From assembly GCF_001439805.1 (NCBI RefSeq), contig NZ_JYLK01000023.1, positions 1-58,202 on the forward strand: 58,202 nucleotides of DNA, read 5' to 3'. This document shows, piece by piece, positions 7,091 to 15,491 of the stretch. The notes beneath the pieces were generated by a model. The model did not search any database. It saw nothing but the letters and a program-made list of their open reading frames with translations, and had not been told where the DNA came from. A program made the position numbers and the translations under genes. This stretch comes from Pseudomonas trivialis (GTDB taxonomy: Bacteria > Pseudomonadota > Gammaproteobacteria > Pseudomonadales > Pseudomonadaceae). Each line of letters opens with the position of its first letter. Within the stretch, counting starts at the first letter, position 1.

Positions 7091-8937
7091 GCGCTGGGCG
7101 CGGCCAGCACGTGCGCGCGGATCTTCGCCGTGGCGCCTGTGCTGGCAACCGTCGCGTAACCCTTGGTCAACTGTTCGAAGTGGGTGTCGAACAGCCAGTT
7201 GCGATCCTGCGGGTAGCGTTGCATATGGCGCAGGTTGCGCTGGCGCAGGGCGTTGCGCAGGGGCGATGGGAAGATGCGCAGGTCGGCAATGTCGATCAGG
7301 CCGAACTCACCGTCGTCCATCAGCAGGACGTTACCCAGGTGCAGCGAGCGGAAGTACACGCCGCGCTCATGCAACTGCGCCATGAACTGACCAAAACGCT
7401 CGATCAGCGACTCACGCAGGCTGCTGTCCAGGCTTTGCATGGCCTGGCGCAGTGTCAGGCCGGGCAGCGGCGAATAGGTGACGGCGCTGCCGCCATCGGT
7501 GAGGGCGTAGATCGCACGTATCTTCGGTGCGGGAATGCCCAGGCTGCGCAGCTGTTCGGCGTTGCTGGCGAACCGCTCGGAGTAGGGGTTGAAGCTGCCT
7601 GAGGTGTACCAGCGACGGGCGCGGAACACCTTGAGAAAGCGTCCGTCGACCAGGCGCAGAACCTTGGGCCCCAGGCCATCGGCCTCGATCACCTGGGCAT
7701 CGCTGCACAGCTGTTCAAAAGCGACTGGCTTGAGGCTGTGCACGGGCAGGCGCAGCAGGCTGTGACGGCGTTGGGCAATGCTCAAGCCGGCGATCAGCGC
7801 CAGCGGAATCCACAGCAGGAACCAGTGCTCCTTGGGGCGCGACAGGATGCCGCCGCCTTCGGTCAGCCCCGCGCCGATTCCGTAGGCGAGCAGGGATGAG
7901 GCGAGTATGAACAGCGGCTGCGCGCGCTCCTTGCAGCTTTTGTACAGACCCCAGCCAAGCATGAATATCCACGGGATGAACCCGATGATGCCGACGTAAT
8001 ACAACACGCCGAGGGCGAAACTGTGCGGCTCGCGCAGCACGTAGCCGTCGGCCAGGGTCAGGTACAGCTCCGAATCGTAGCTGTGGCCGATCCACGGATG
8101 GGCTGCAATTCGCTCCAGCGACATGCTCCACAGTTCGAACCGAAATGAGCTGCCGCGTTGAGTGATCAGTTCCGGGTACACCAGCAGCAGCCCGGCGGCG
8201 CTCACCACAAGGGCCGCGATCAGCACGGCCGAGCGACGGTTGCGGCTGACAAAACTCATCCACAGGATGGCCAGGGTCATGGCGACCAGAGGTGTGCGCG
8301 AACCGGTCGCCAGTACCGCCGCCGTCATTACTGCCAGGCCCGGCACGCTGAACCACAGCACATGCAGGCGCCGTGTGGTCATGCACACGTACAGCCAATA
8401 CACGCAGAAAAAGCCGAATATATGGGAGCTGAGCAGCGGGTTATCCAGAGCGCCACGGCCGCCAATCATGCGCATGCCGGGTTGGAAGCCTTTGACGAAC
8501 GGCACCAGGTTGAACACACACATCACCAGGGCGATCACCGCGGCGGCGAAGAAGACCGGCTTGAACAGGTCGTTGCGATAATGCAGCAGCAGCCCGCAGC
8601 CGCCGAACAGCATGAAGGTGTTCAGCGGACGTTTGAACAAGTCGGTGTCGATGCTGGGCTCGGGGCTCCACAGCAGGCTGGTCAGGGCCCAGGCGGCAAA
8701 CACCAGAAACGCGATTGCCAGCGGTTCGCGCAGCAGTTCCCGGAACTCCCTGGGGCGCTGGAACAGCATGAACAACGTCGGCACAGTAAACAGGAGGTAG
8801 ACGATTCGATGCAGCACATTACGATTGGAGACAAAGAACAGCGCGCTCAGAAGAAGCAATAAGCCAATGGGCAAAATCCACATGACCAGAAAGTCGAAAA
8901 CGCGATTTGAGCCATAATTGAGACGCTTGGAGTGCAT
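7087..8937 (-). CDS. waaL: O-antigen ligase WaaL fused to a WaaP/APH-like kinase domain
   Basis: A 616-residue two-domain protein. Residues about 10-390 form a polytopic Wzy_C/WaaL O-antigen ligase with roughly a dozen membrane segments and a periplasmic loop bearing Arg-rich RGSSFRFELW and EPHS (His305). Residues about 405-600 look like a small LPS or aminoglycoside kinase: FLKVFR (Lys436), LHLGN (532-536) and IDIAD (548-552). The HRD motif reads FRS, so the catalytic Asp is Ser531. In PAO1 the ligase (PA4999) and kinase-like protein (PA4998) are, as I recall, separate genes. The start is uncertain: MHSKRLNY at 8937 is preferred over GTG at 9009, and neither has a good ribosome-binding site. 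Confidence 0.75.
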   Translation of the reverse strand: MHSKRLNYGSNRVFDFLVMWILPIGLLLLLSALFFVSNRNVLHRIVYLLFTVPTLFMLFQRPREFRELLREPLAIAFLVFAAWALTSLLWSPEPSIDTDLFKRPLNTFMLFGGCGLLLHYRNDLFKPVFFAAAVIALVMCVFNLVPFVKGFQPGMRMIGGRGALDNPLLSSHIFGFFCVYWLYVCMTTRRLHVLWFSVPGLAVMTAAVLATGSRTPLVAMTLAILWMSFVSRNRRSAVLIAALVVSAAGLLLVYPELITQRGSSFRFELWSMSLERIAAHPWIGHSYDSELYLTLADGYVLREPHSFALGVLYYVGIIGFIPWIFMLGWGLYKSCKERAQPLFILASSLLAYGIGAGLTEGGGILSRPKEHWFLLWIPLALIAGLSIAQRRHSLLRLPVHSLKPVAFEQLCSDAQVIEADGLGPKVLRLVDGRFLKVFRARRWYTSGSFNPYSERFASNAEQLRSLGIPAPKIRAIYALTDGGSAVTYSPLPGLTLRQAMQSLDSSLRESLIERFGQFMAQLHERGVYFRSLHLGNVLLMDDGEFGLIDIADLRIFPSPLRNALRQRNLRHMQRYPQDRNWLFDTHFEQLTKGYATVASTGATAKIRAHVLAAPSA

Positions 8938-9094
8938 ACGCAAAAGCCATTCCAGAGAAAGAAAGCCGACCATCGTAAAGCAGGCGTTATTGGTTGTCGT
9001 CGGCAGCACGCGCGGGCGCGCGGGTCATGCCAGGTGCAAGTACAACAGAGAAGCTGTGCTAAAGTCAGCCTCCTTTTTCAAAACGCCGCGTGTT

Positions 9095-10900
9095 ATGACC
9101 GATTCCAGTCCGAGCGCAAGCCCTTCGAGCTTGAAAATATACTTCCGTCTACTCAGCTATGTCAGGCCCTACGCGGGACTGTTTGCACTGAGTATCCTCG
9201 GATTTCTGATTTTCGCGTCGACTCAACCGATGCTGGGGTACATCCTCAAGTACTTCGTCGACGGCCTGTCCAACCCCGAAGCGGTGCTGTTTCCCAGCGT
9301 GCCGTACCTGCGCGACCTGCAGTTGCTGCAGGCCGTGCCACTACTGATTATCCTGATCGCGGCCTGGCAGGGCCTGGGTTCGTTCCTGGGCAATTATCTG
9401 CTGGCCAAGGTTTCCCTGGGGCTGGTCCACGACCTGCGGGTACAGCTGTTCAACAACCTGCTGACCCTGCCCAACCGTTATTTCGACAACCACAACTCGG
9501 GGCACCTGATTTCCCGCATCACCTTCAACGTGACCATGGTCACGGGGGCGGCCACCGATGCGATCAAGGTGGTGATCCGCGAAGGCATGACGGTGATTTT
9601 TCTGTTCGCCTCGCTGCTGTACATGAACTGGCGCCTGACGCTGGTGATGATCGCCATCCTGCCGCTGATCGCGGTGATGGTCAGCACGGCCAGCAAGAAA
9701 TTCCGCAAGCAAAGCAAAAAAATCCAGGTGGCCATGGGCGACGTCACCCATGTGGCCTCGGAAACCATCCAGGGCTACCGTGTGGTGCGCAGCTTCGGGG
9801 GCGAAGTCTACGAGGAAAAGCGTTTTCTCAAAGCCAGTCAGAGCAACACCGACAAGCAGCTGCGCATGACCCGCACCGGCGCCATCTACACCCCGGCCCT
9901 GCAACTGGTGATCTACACGGCCATGGCCGTGCTGATGTTCCTTGTGCTGTACCTGCGTGGCGATGCATCGGCGGGTGACATGGTGGCCTACATCACCCTG
10001 GCCGGCCTGTTGCCCAAGCCGATTCGCCAACTGTCGGAAGTCAGCTCCACCATCCAGAAGGGTGTGGCGGGCGCCGAGAGCATTTTTGAACAGCTGGACG
10101 AAGACGTCGAAATCGACCACGGCACCATTGAACGTGACAAGGTCAGCGGCCGCCTGGAAGTGCGCAACCTGAACTTCACCTACCCCGGCACCGAGCGCCA
10201 TGTACTCAAGGACATCAGCTTTACCGCCGAGCCTGGGCAGATGATCGCCCTGGTGGGCCGTTCGGGCAGCGGCAAGTCGACCCTGGCGAGCCTGATCCCG
10301 CGCTTCTATCACCATGAAAGCGGCGAGATCCTGCTCGACGGCGTGGAGATCGAAGACTACAAACTGCTCAACCTGCGCAAGCACATCGCGCAGGTCACCC
10401 AGCACGTGACGCTGTTCAGCGACACCGTGACCAACAACATTGCCTACGGCGACCTGGCCGGCGCGCCGAGGGCCGATGTCGAAGCGGCGGCGACCGATGC
10501 CAATGCCAAGGACTTCATCGACCAGTTGCCCAAGGGCTTCGACACCCAGGTCGGCGAAAACGGCGTGCTGCTGTCCGGCGGCCAACGCCAGCGCCTGGCG
10601 ATTGCCCGGGCGCTGCTCAAAAACTCGCCGCTGCTGATTCTCGACGAGGCCACCTCGGCCCTCGACACCGAGTCCGAGCGCCACATTCAGGCGGCGCTGG
10701 ACAAGGTCATGCAAGGCCGCACCACCCTGGTGATCGCGCACCGCCTGTCCACCATCGAGAAGGCCGACCTGATCCTGGTGATGGACGATGGCCGGATCGT
10801 CGAGCGGGGCACTCACGCTGAGTTGCTGGCGCAGAACGGCTACTATGCCCGCCTGCATGCCATGGGCCTGGATGCACCGTTGTCGGCCGACATCACCTGA
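9095..10900 (+). CDS. msbA: Lipid A-core flippase MsbA (ABC exporter)
   Basis: A 601-residue half-transporter that flips lipid A-core across the inner membrane. Six membrane helices (about 20-310) are followed by an ATPase domain with Walker A GRSGSGKST (388-396), signature LSGGQ (493-497), Walker B LLILDE (513-518) and the switch His549. The length matches P. aeruginosa MsbA. The ATG at 9095 is chosen because the in-frame extension to 8918 reads back into the divergent ligase gene and has no family match. A REPIN (10938-11031) separates it from hldE. Confidence 0.93.
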   Translation: MTDSSPSASPSSLKIYFRLLSYVRPYAGLFALSILGFLIFASTQPMLGYILKYFVDGLSNPEAVLFPSVPYLRDLQLLQAVPLLIILIAAWQGLGSFLGNYLLAKVSLGLVHDLRVQLFNNLLTLPNRYFDNHNSGHLISRITFNVTMVTGAATDAIKVVIREGMTVIFLFASLLYMNWRLTLVMIAILPLIAVMVSTASKKFRKQSKKIQVAMGDVTHVASETIQGYRVVRSFGGEVYEEKRFLKASQSNTDKQLRMTRTGAIYTPALQLVIYTAMAVLMFLVLYLRGDASAGDMVAYITLAGLLPKPIRQLSEVSSTIQKGVAGAESIFEQLDEDVEIDHGTIERDKVSGRLEVRNLNFTYPGTERHVLKDISFTAEPGQMIALVGRSGSGKSTLASLIPRFYHHESGEILLDGVEIEDYKLLNLRKHIAQVTQHVTLFSDTVTNNIAYGDLAGAPRADVEAAATDANAKDFIDQLPKGFDTQVGENGVLLSGGQRQRLAIARALLKNSPLLILDEATSALDTESERHIQAALDKVMQGRTTLVIAHRLSTIEKADLILVMDDGRIVERGTHAELLAQNGYYARLHAMGLDAPLSADIT

Positions 10901-10937
10901 TTCGATGAGGGCACACAGGGCTTCTGTGTGAGGTTTA

Positions 10938-11031
10938 TTGTGGGAGGGGGTTTGCTCCCGATAGCGGTGGATCAGCCAGCATTTATGCAAGCTGACACTC
11001 CGCCATCGGGAGCAAACCCCCTCCCACATTT
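10938..11031. repeat. REP doublet (REPIN-like), head-facing pair
   Basis: Two inverted copies of the REP core (here GTGGGAGGGGGTTTGCTCCC, a CTT to TTT variant on both arms) lie around a spacer of about 40 bases. The matching change on both arms keeps the hairpin paired. It lies between msbA and hldE. Confidence 0.85.
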
Positions 11032-11078
11032 GCTTGCGGGTGGATTCACTGCTCCACAAGCCTTCTATAACCCTGTGC

Positions 11079-11084
11079 TAATAT
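11079..11084 (+). promoter_or_regulatory. hldE: Candidate -10 element upstream of hldE
   Basis: TAATAT at 11079-11084 lies in the context TGTGCTAATAT, 35 bases before the hldE start and after the REPIN. I see no clear -35, so this is a weak call. Confidence 0.25.
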
Positions 11085-11118
11085 CGCGCCCCTGTTCATT
11101 TTTGTAGTGGGTTGCTCC

Positions 11119-12543
11119 ATGAAGTTGTCCATGCCGCGATTCGATCAAGCCCCTGTCTTGGTGGTCGGCGATGTCATGCTCGACCGTTACTGGCATGGCG
11201 GAACCTCACGGATTTCCCCTGAGGCGCCGGTGCCGGTGGTCAAGGTCGAGCAAATCGAAGACCGTCCAGGCGGCGCTGCCAACGTTGCCCTCAATATTGC
11301 CGCCCTCGGCGCCCCGGCCTCCCTTGTGGGTGTGACCGGCGACGACGAAGCCGCCGACAGCCTGGCCAACAGCCTGCGCGGTGCCGGGGTGCGTGCGCTG
11401 TTCCAGCGGATTGCCCATCAGCCGACCACCGTCAAACTGCGCGTGATGAGCCGTCACCAGCAATTGCTGCGTATCGATTTCGAAGAACCCTTCGCCACCG
11501 ACGCCCTGGCCCTCAGCGGTCAGGTCGAGTCGCTGCTCGAAGGCATCAAGGTGCTGGTGCTCTCCGACTACGGCAAAGGCGCGTTGCAGAACCACCAGAT
11601 GCTGATCCAGGCCGCCAGGGCCAGGGGCATTCCGGTACTGGCCGACCCCAAGGGCAAGGACTTCTCGATCTATCGAGGCGCTAGCCTGATCACGCCGAAC
11701 CTCAGCGAGTTCGAAGCCATTGTTGGCGGATGCGTCGACGAACACGACCTGGTGACCAAGGGCGCGGCGCTGATGGCCGACCTCGACCTGGGTGCCTTGC
11801 TGGTGACCCGTGGCGAGCACGGCATGACCCTGTTGCGCCCCCACCATCCGGCCATGCACTTGCCCGCGCGGGCCCGTGAAGTGTTCGACGTCACCGGCGC
11901 CGGCGACACCGTAATCTCCACCCTGGCGGCGTCCATTGCCGCCGGCGAAGAACTGCCCCACGCGGTGGCCCTGGCCAATCTGGCGGCCGGTATCGTGGTC
12001 GGCAAACTGGGTACGGCGGCGATCAGCGCACCTGAGCTGCGCCGCGCCATCCAGCGCTCCGAGGGCTCCGAACGCGGCGTGCTGACCATCGAGCAATTGC
12101 TGCTGGCCATCGATGATGCGCGCGCGCACAACGAAAGCATTGTGTTCACCAACGGCTGCTTCGACATCCTGCATGCCGGTCACGTGACCTACCTTGAGCA
12201 GGCGCGCGCCCAGGGCGATCGTCTGATCGTCGCGGTGAACGACGATGCCTCGGTCAGCCGTCTCAAAGGTCCGGGCCGACCGATCAATAGCGTCGACCGG
12301 CGCATGGCCGTATTGGCCGGCCTGGGCGCGGTGGACTGGGTGATCAGCTTCTCGGAAGGCACGCCGGAAAACCTGCTGGCACAGGTCAAGCCGGACGTGC
12401 TGGTCAAGGGCGGCGACTATTCGGTCGATCAGGTCGTGGGCGCCGATATCGTCAGTGCCTATGGTGGCAAGGTCAAAGTGCTGGGCCTGGTCGAGAACAG
12501 CTCGACCACTGCCATCGTCGAGAAGATCCGCAACAATGAGTGA
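11119..12543 (+). CDS. hldE: Bifunctional heptose-7-phosphate kinase / heptose-1-phosphate adenylyltransferase
   Basis: A 474-residue fused enzyme of ADP-L-glycero-D-manno-heptose synthesis, which supplies core heptose. The N-terminal ribokinase/PfkB domain (1-320) carries GGAANVA near residue 55 and DVTGAGDT (257-264, catalytic Asp263). The C-terminal nucleotidyltransferase domain (about 340-474) carries NGCFDILHAGH with HxGH at 352-355. The length equals P. aeruginosa RfaE. The start at ATG 11119 is preferred over GTG 11107 by family alignment; the ribosome-binding site is weak. The epimerase start lies inside its last codons. Confidence 0.95.
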   Translation: MKLSMPRFDQAPVLVVGDVMLDRYWHGGTSRISPEAPVPVVKVEQIEDRPGGAANVALNIAALGAPASLVGVTGDDEAADSLANSLRGAGVRALFQRIAHQPTTVKLRVMSRHQQLLRIDFEEPFATDALALSGQVESLLEGIKVLVLSDYGKGALQNHQMLIQAARARGIPVLADPKGKDFSIYRGASLITPNLSEFEAIVGGCVDEHDLVTKGAALMADLDLGALLVTRGEHGMTLLRPHHPAMHLPARAREVFDVTGAGDTVISTLAASIAAGEELPHAVALANLAAGIVVGKLGTAAISAPELRRAIQRSEGSERGVLTIEQLLLAIDDARAHNESIVFTNGCFDILHAGHVTYLEQARAQGDRLIVAVNDDASVSRLKGPGRPINSVDRRMAVLAGLGAVDWVISFSEGTPENLLAQVKPDVLVKGGDYSVDQVVGADIVSAYGGKVKVLGLVENSSTTAIVEKIRNNE

Positions 12544-13465
12544 AACGTGCGTACTGATTACCGGGGGGGCGGGCTTTATCGGCTCGCACCTGGCCGATGC
12601 GTTGCTCGCCAAGGGTTACTCGGTGCGGGTGCTGGATAACCTGTCCACCGGCAAACGCAGCAACCTGCCGCTGGACAATCCGCGGGTGCAACTGCTGGAA
12701 GGCGATGTCGCCGATGCCGAACAGGTGGCCCAGGCCGCCGTTGGCGTAAGCGCTGTGGTGCACCTGGCCGCGGTGGCTTCGGTGCAGGCTTCGGTGGACG
12801 ACCCGGTGGGCACGCATCAGAGCAATTTCGTCGGCACGCTGAATGTCTGTGAAGCCATGCGCAAGGCCGGCGTGAAGCGCGTGGTGTTTGCTTCCAGCGC
12901 GGCGGTGTACGGCAACAACGGCGAGGTTGCTTCGATTGACGAAGAGACCACCAAGGCGCCGCTGACGCCCTATGCCTCGGACAAGTTGGCCGGTGAACAT
13001 TACTTTGATTTCTACCGCCGTCAGCATGGCCTTGAACCGGTGATTTTCCGCTTCTTCAATGTCTTCGGGCCGCGCCAGGATCCGTCATCGCCGTACTCCG
13101 GGGTGATCAGCATCTTCAGCGAGCGCGTGCAAACGGGCGCACCGATTGCCGTGTTTGGCGATGGCGAGCAAACCCGCGACTTCATGTACGTGGAAGATCT
13201 GGTGGATGTGCTGGTGCAGGCCATCGAAGCGCCGCAAGCGCCGTTGGGTGCGATCAACGTGGGATGGAACCGCACCACCACGCTCAAGCAGGTGTTGCAG
13301 GCGCTTGAGCAAGTGGTGGGCACGTTGCCGACGGTCACCTACGGCCCGGCGCGCTCCGGGGACATTCGCCATTCGCGAGCCAATAACCAACGATTGCTGA
13401 CCAGCTTCAAGCTGCCTGAACCGACCCCGCTCAAGGTGGGCCTGGAGCGCTTGCTCAACGCCTGA
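12536..13465 (+). CDS. NAD-dependent nucleotide-sugar epimerase (GalE/WbpP-like extended SDR)
   Basis: A 309-residue extended short-chain dehydrogenase. Seen: Rossmann motif GGAGFIG (10-16), the SSAAVYG strand near residue 125, catalytic Tyr146-x3-Lys150 (YASDK), and RFFNVFGPRQDP near residue 170. This pattern fits UDP-hexose 4-epimerases and related UDP-HexNAc epimerases or dehydratases. The ATG overlaps the hldE end by 8 bases, so it is very likely co-translated and may supply a core or O-antigen sugar. The precise substrate cannot be decided from sequence. Confidence 0.75.
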   Translation: MSETCVLITGGAGFIGSHLADALLAKGYSVRVLDNLSTGKRSNLPLDNPRVQLLEGDVADAEQVAQAAVGVSAVVHLAAVASVQASVDDPVGTHQSNFVGTLNVCEAMRKAGVKRVVFASSAAVYGNNGEVASIDEETTKAPLTPYASDKLAGEHYFDFYRRQHGLEPVIFRFFNVFGPRQDPSSPYSGVISIFSERVQTGAPIAVFGDGEQTRDFMYVEDLVDVLVQAIEAPQAPLGAINVGWNRTTTLKQVLQALEQVVGTLPTVTYGPARSGDIRHSRANNQRLLTSFKLPEPTPLKVGLERLLNA

Positions 13466-13493
13466 CCGCAATCCCTGTGGTCAGCGGGCTTGT

Positions 13494-13628
13494 TGTGGCG
13501 AGCGGGCTTGCCCCGCGTTGGGGTGCAAAGCGCCCCCAATCCAGCAAAACGCGGAGTACCTGATACGGCTCAGCGCCTGGTTTTGGGGCTGCTGCGCAGC
13601 CCAACGCAGGGCAAGCCTGCTCGCCACA
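13494..13628. repeat. Long composite inverted repeat, second Pseudomonas repeat family
   Basis: The outer arms TGTGGCGAGCGGGCTTGCCC and GGGCAAGCCTGCTCGCCACA are inverted. Between them lie two internal hairpins: TTGGGG...CCCCAA (around 13519-13539) and TTGGGGCTGC...GCAGCCCAA (around 13582-13603). The arms share the logic but not the sequence of the GTGGGAGG REPs. The repeat fills most of the gap between the convergent epimerase and Nudix-like genes, where it may also limit read-through. Confidence 0.7.
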
Positions 13629-13686
13629 GAGGCTTCAGTTTGCTGGGCGAGAGTGCCAAGTCGAAGAACTGGCGGGGGCTCTCACA

Positions 13687-14637
13687 TTATTTTTTCTTCG
13701 GCACCATCTTGCGCAGCACGCGCTTGGCCAGACGCTTGAGTTTGGATTCCTTTTCCGGCTCTGCCAGGCCTTGCTGGCGCAGCCAGTCCTTCCAGCGAAT
13801 CCGCTCGTCGCGTACCAGCCAGCCGTCCTGCTGGGCGAAGCTTTCCGCCAGGTACAGGCCCCGCGTGCTGGCCGGGTACAACTGGTCTTTCTTCAAGGTA
13901 TAGAGCTCGGCCACTGGCTGGCCATCCTTGAGCGGCATCAGGTAGAGGTCCGGGCGCTGGCGGTCCAGGCGCGCGACCAGTTGATCACCTTCCAGCCGCT
14001 CATCCACATGGAACAGGCTCAGGGACTTGGCCTCCTTGGGCACTTCCAGGCGCAGGTCATAGATCAATTGCAGTGAGGCTGTGGGCAAGTGCACATAGGC
14101 CCGTGGGCGCTCGATCAGTTGCATGGTCGCGCAGCGTACCGGGCGGGCCGCGCCCGACAGCGGGCTCAAGCGAAACGGCAGCGCTTCGCGATAGTGCAGG
14201 GCGGCGGAGTAGGGCGCCGGCAGCCAGGTGTCGTTGAAGCGCCCGCCGAGCCAGCCTTCCGGGGTTTCCAGCAGGCATTCCTCGGCGATTTCCTGGATGG
14301 CGGTGTGCAGCGGCAGGTTCAGTTCGTGGGCGGGGACGTAGCCGGAGATCAGCTTGAGCACCACATCGCCACGGTCCTGGCGACGCTGGCGCACCAGCAC
14401 CCAATAGTCCCTGTTTTGCCAGTGCAGCGTCAGGCGCACCGACACGCCCAGGTTGGCCAGCTCCAGGGCGAAACGCTCGGGGTCGGCCACCTCCACCGGC
14501 TTGCGCCGTTGCAGGGTCTGCGCAAAGTTGAGCGGCATGCCGACGCTCTGGTAGCTCAGGCCTTCGGGGCTGGCTTCGACGTGCAGCGGCAGGGTCTTGA
14601 AGTTACTCGGGTTCTTTCTTATGAGCGTTCGCGGCAT
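13687..14637 (-). CDS. Conserved Pseudomonas protein with degenerate Nudix-like box
   Basis: A 316-residue soluble protein, conserved at this locus in Pseudomonas but of unknown function. Residues 99-122 read as a broken Nudix motif: Gly99, five residues, Glu105, then QEIAEECLL (115-123) in place of REUxEExGU with two extra residues in the spacer. The C-terminus is strongly basic (lysine-rich after 295). No Walker motifs occur, so the label metal ABC transporter ATPase that I recall for relatives is not supported. The start MPRTLIRK (14637) is preferred over 14679, which would overlap the reductase stop. It is probably the last gene of the minus-strand group 17054-13687. Confidence 0.6.
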   Translation of the reverse strand: MPRTLIRKNPSNFKTLPLHVEASPEGLSYQSVGMPLNFAQTLQRRKPVEVADPERFALELANLGVSVRLTLHWQNRDYWVLVRQRRQDRGDVVLKLISGYVPAHELNLPLHTAIQEIAEECLLETPEGWLGGRFNDTWLPAPYSAALHYREALPFRLSPLSGAARPVRCATMQLIERPRAYVHLPTASLQLIYDLRLEVPKEAKSLSLFHVDERLEGDQLVARLDRQRPDLYLMPLKDGQPVAELYTLKKDQLYPASTRGLYLAESFAQQDGWLVRDERIRWKDWLRQQGLAEPEKESKLKRLAKRVLRKMVPKKK

Positions 14638-14678
14638 GTCGGCTCCTTCTTGCGACGGGGTCGGCCGCGTCGGCGGCA

Positions 14679-15491
14679 TCAGAGTTGACGAATGACCTGG
14701 GCAGCGGTCGCCACGTTATGGGCCAGGTGCAGCGGATTAATGGTCCCGACAATAGCACTGGCGACGCCCGTTTGCGCAAACAACAACATGAAACTGGCAC
14801 GAATTGGATCCATTCCAGGGTCAAGGCACACATGGCCGCTGGCCAGGGCTTTTTTCACCAGAATGCCCCTGCCGTGGGCCGCTGCATAATCAATGACGGC
14901 TTTCTCGGATTGTTCGTTCAGATTGTAAGTGACCATCGCGCAGTCCCCCTGCTCCAGGGCCCTGATGCCACCTTCGACGGTTTTGCCGGAGAAGCCGAAA
15001 CCGCGAATCTTGCCCTCTTTTTTCAGCGCGGCCAGGGTCTCATACACTTCGCAGTCGTTGAGGATGTGCAGGTCATTGCCGTCGGAATGCACCAGTACCA
15101 GGTCGATAAAATCCGTTTCAAGGCGTTTCAGGCTGCGCTCGATGGAAAGGCGCGTGTGGGCGGCGCTGAAATCGTGGCGAGAGACGCCGTTCTCGAACTC
15201 TTCGCCGACCTTGCTGACGATCACCCAGTCCTTGCGCTGCTCCCGCAGCAGCGGCCCCAGGCGCTCTTCGCTCAAGCCATAGGCCGGCGCGGTGTCGATC
15301 AGGTTGATGCCCAGCTGGCGCGCCTGGCGCAACAACATGCGCGCCTCCTCGTCATTGGGGATCTGGAAGCCATTGGGGTACTTCACGCCCTGGTCGCGGC
15401 CGAGCTTGACGGTGCCCAGGCCCAGCGGCGAGACCCGCAGGCCGGTGCTGCCGAGGGGGCGGTGCAGGTCGTGCAGGGTTGGCAGGCTCAT
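14679..15491 (-). CDS. Aldo/keto reductase
   Basis: A 270-residue TIM-barrel NADPH-dependent oxidoreductase. The catalytic tetrad is visible: Asp66 and Tyr71 (DTAPAYG), Lys94 (SKVG) and His135 (LVHSDG). The ending IVGTINPLHLAHNV fits the cofactor-binding end of the family. Its ATG overlaps the stop of the upstream FAD oxidoreductase by ATGA (15488-15491), so the two are translationally coupled and may act on related substrates. The physiological substrate is unknown. Confidence 0.85.
   Translation of the reverse strand: MSLPTLHDLHRPLGSTGLRVSPLGLGTVKLGRDQGVKYPNGFQIPNDEEARMLLRQARQLGINLIDTAPAYGLSEERLGPLLREQRKDWVIVSKVGEEFENGVSRHDFSAAHTRLSIERSLKRLETDFIDLVLVHSDGNDLHILNDCEVYETLAALKKEGKIRGFGFSGKTVEGGIRALEQGDCAMVTYNLNEQSEKAVIDYAAAHGRGILVKKALASGHVCLDPGMDPIRASFMLLFAQTGVASAIVGTINPLHLAHNVATAAQVIRQL

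Noticed and set aside
8918..9094. 59-residue N-terminal extension of msbA
   Set aside because: It overlaps the divergent ligase gene, and MsbA similarity and length start at ATG 9095.
13687..14637. Metal ABC transporter ATPase as the function of this gene
   Set aside because: No Walker A, signature or Walker B motif is present, so that label cannot be supported.
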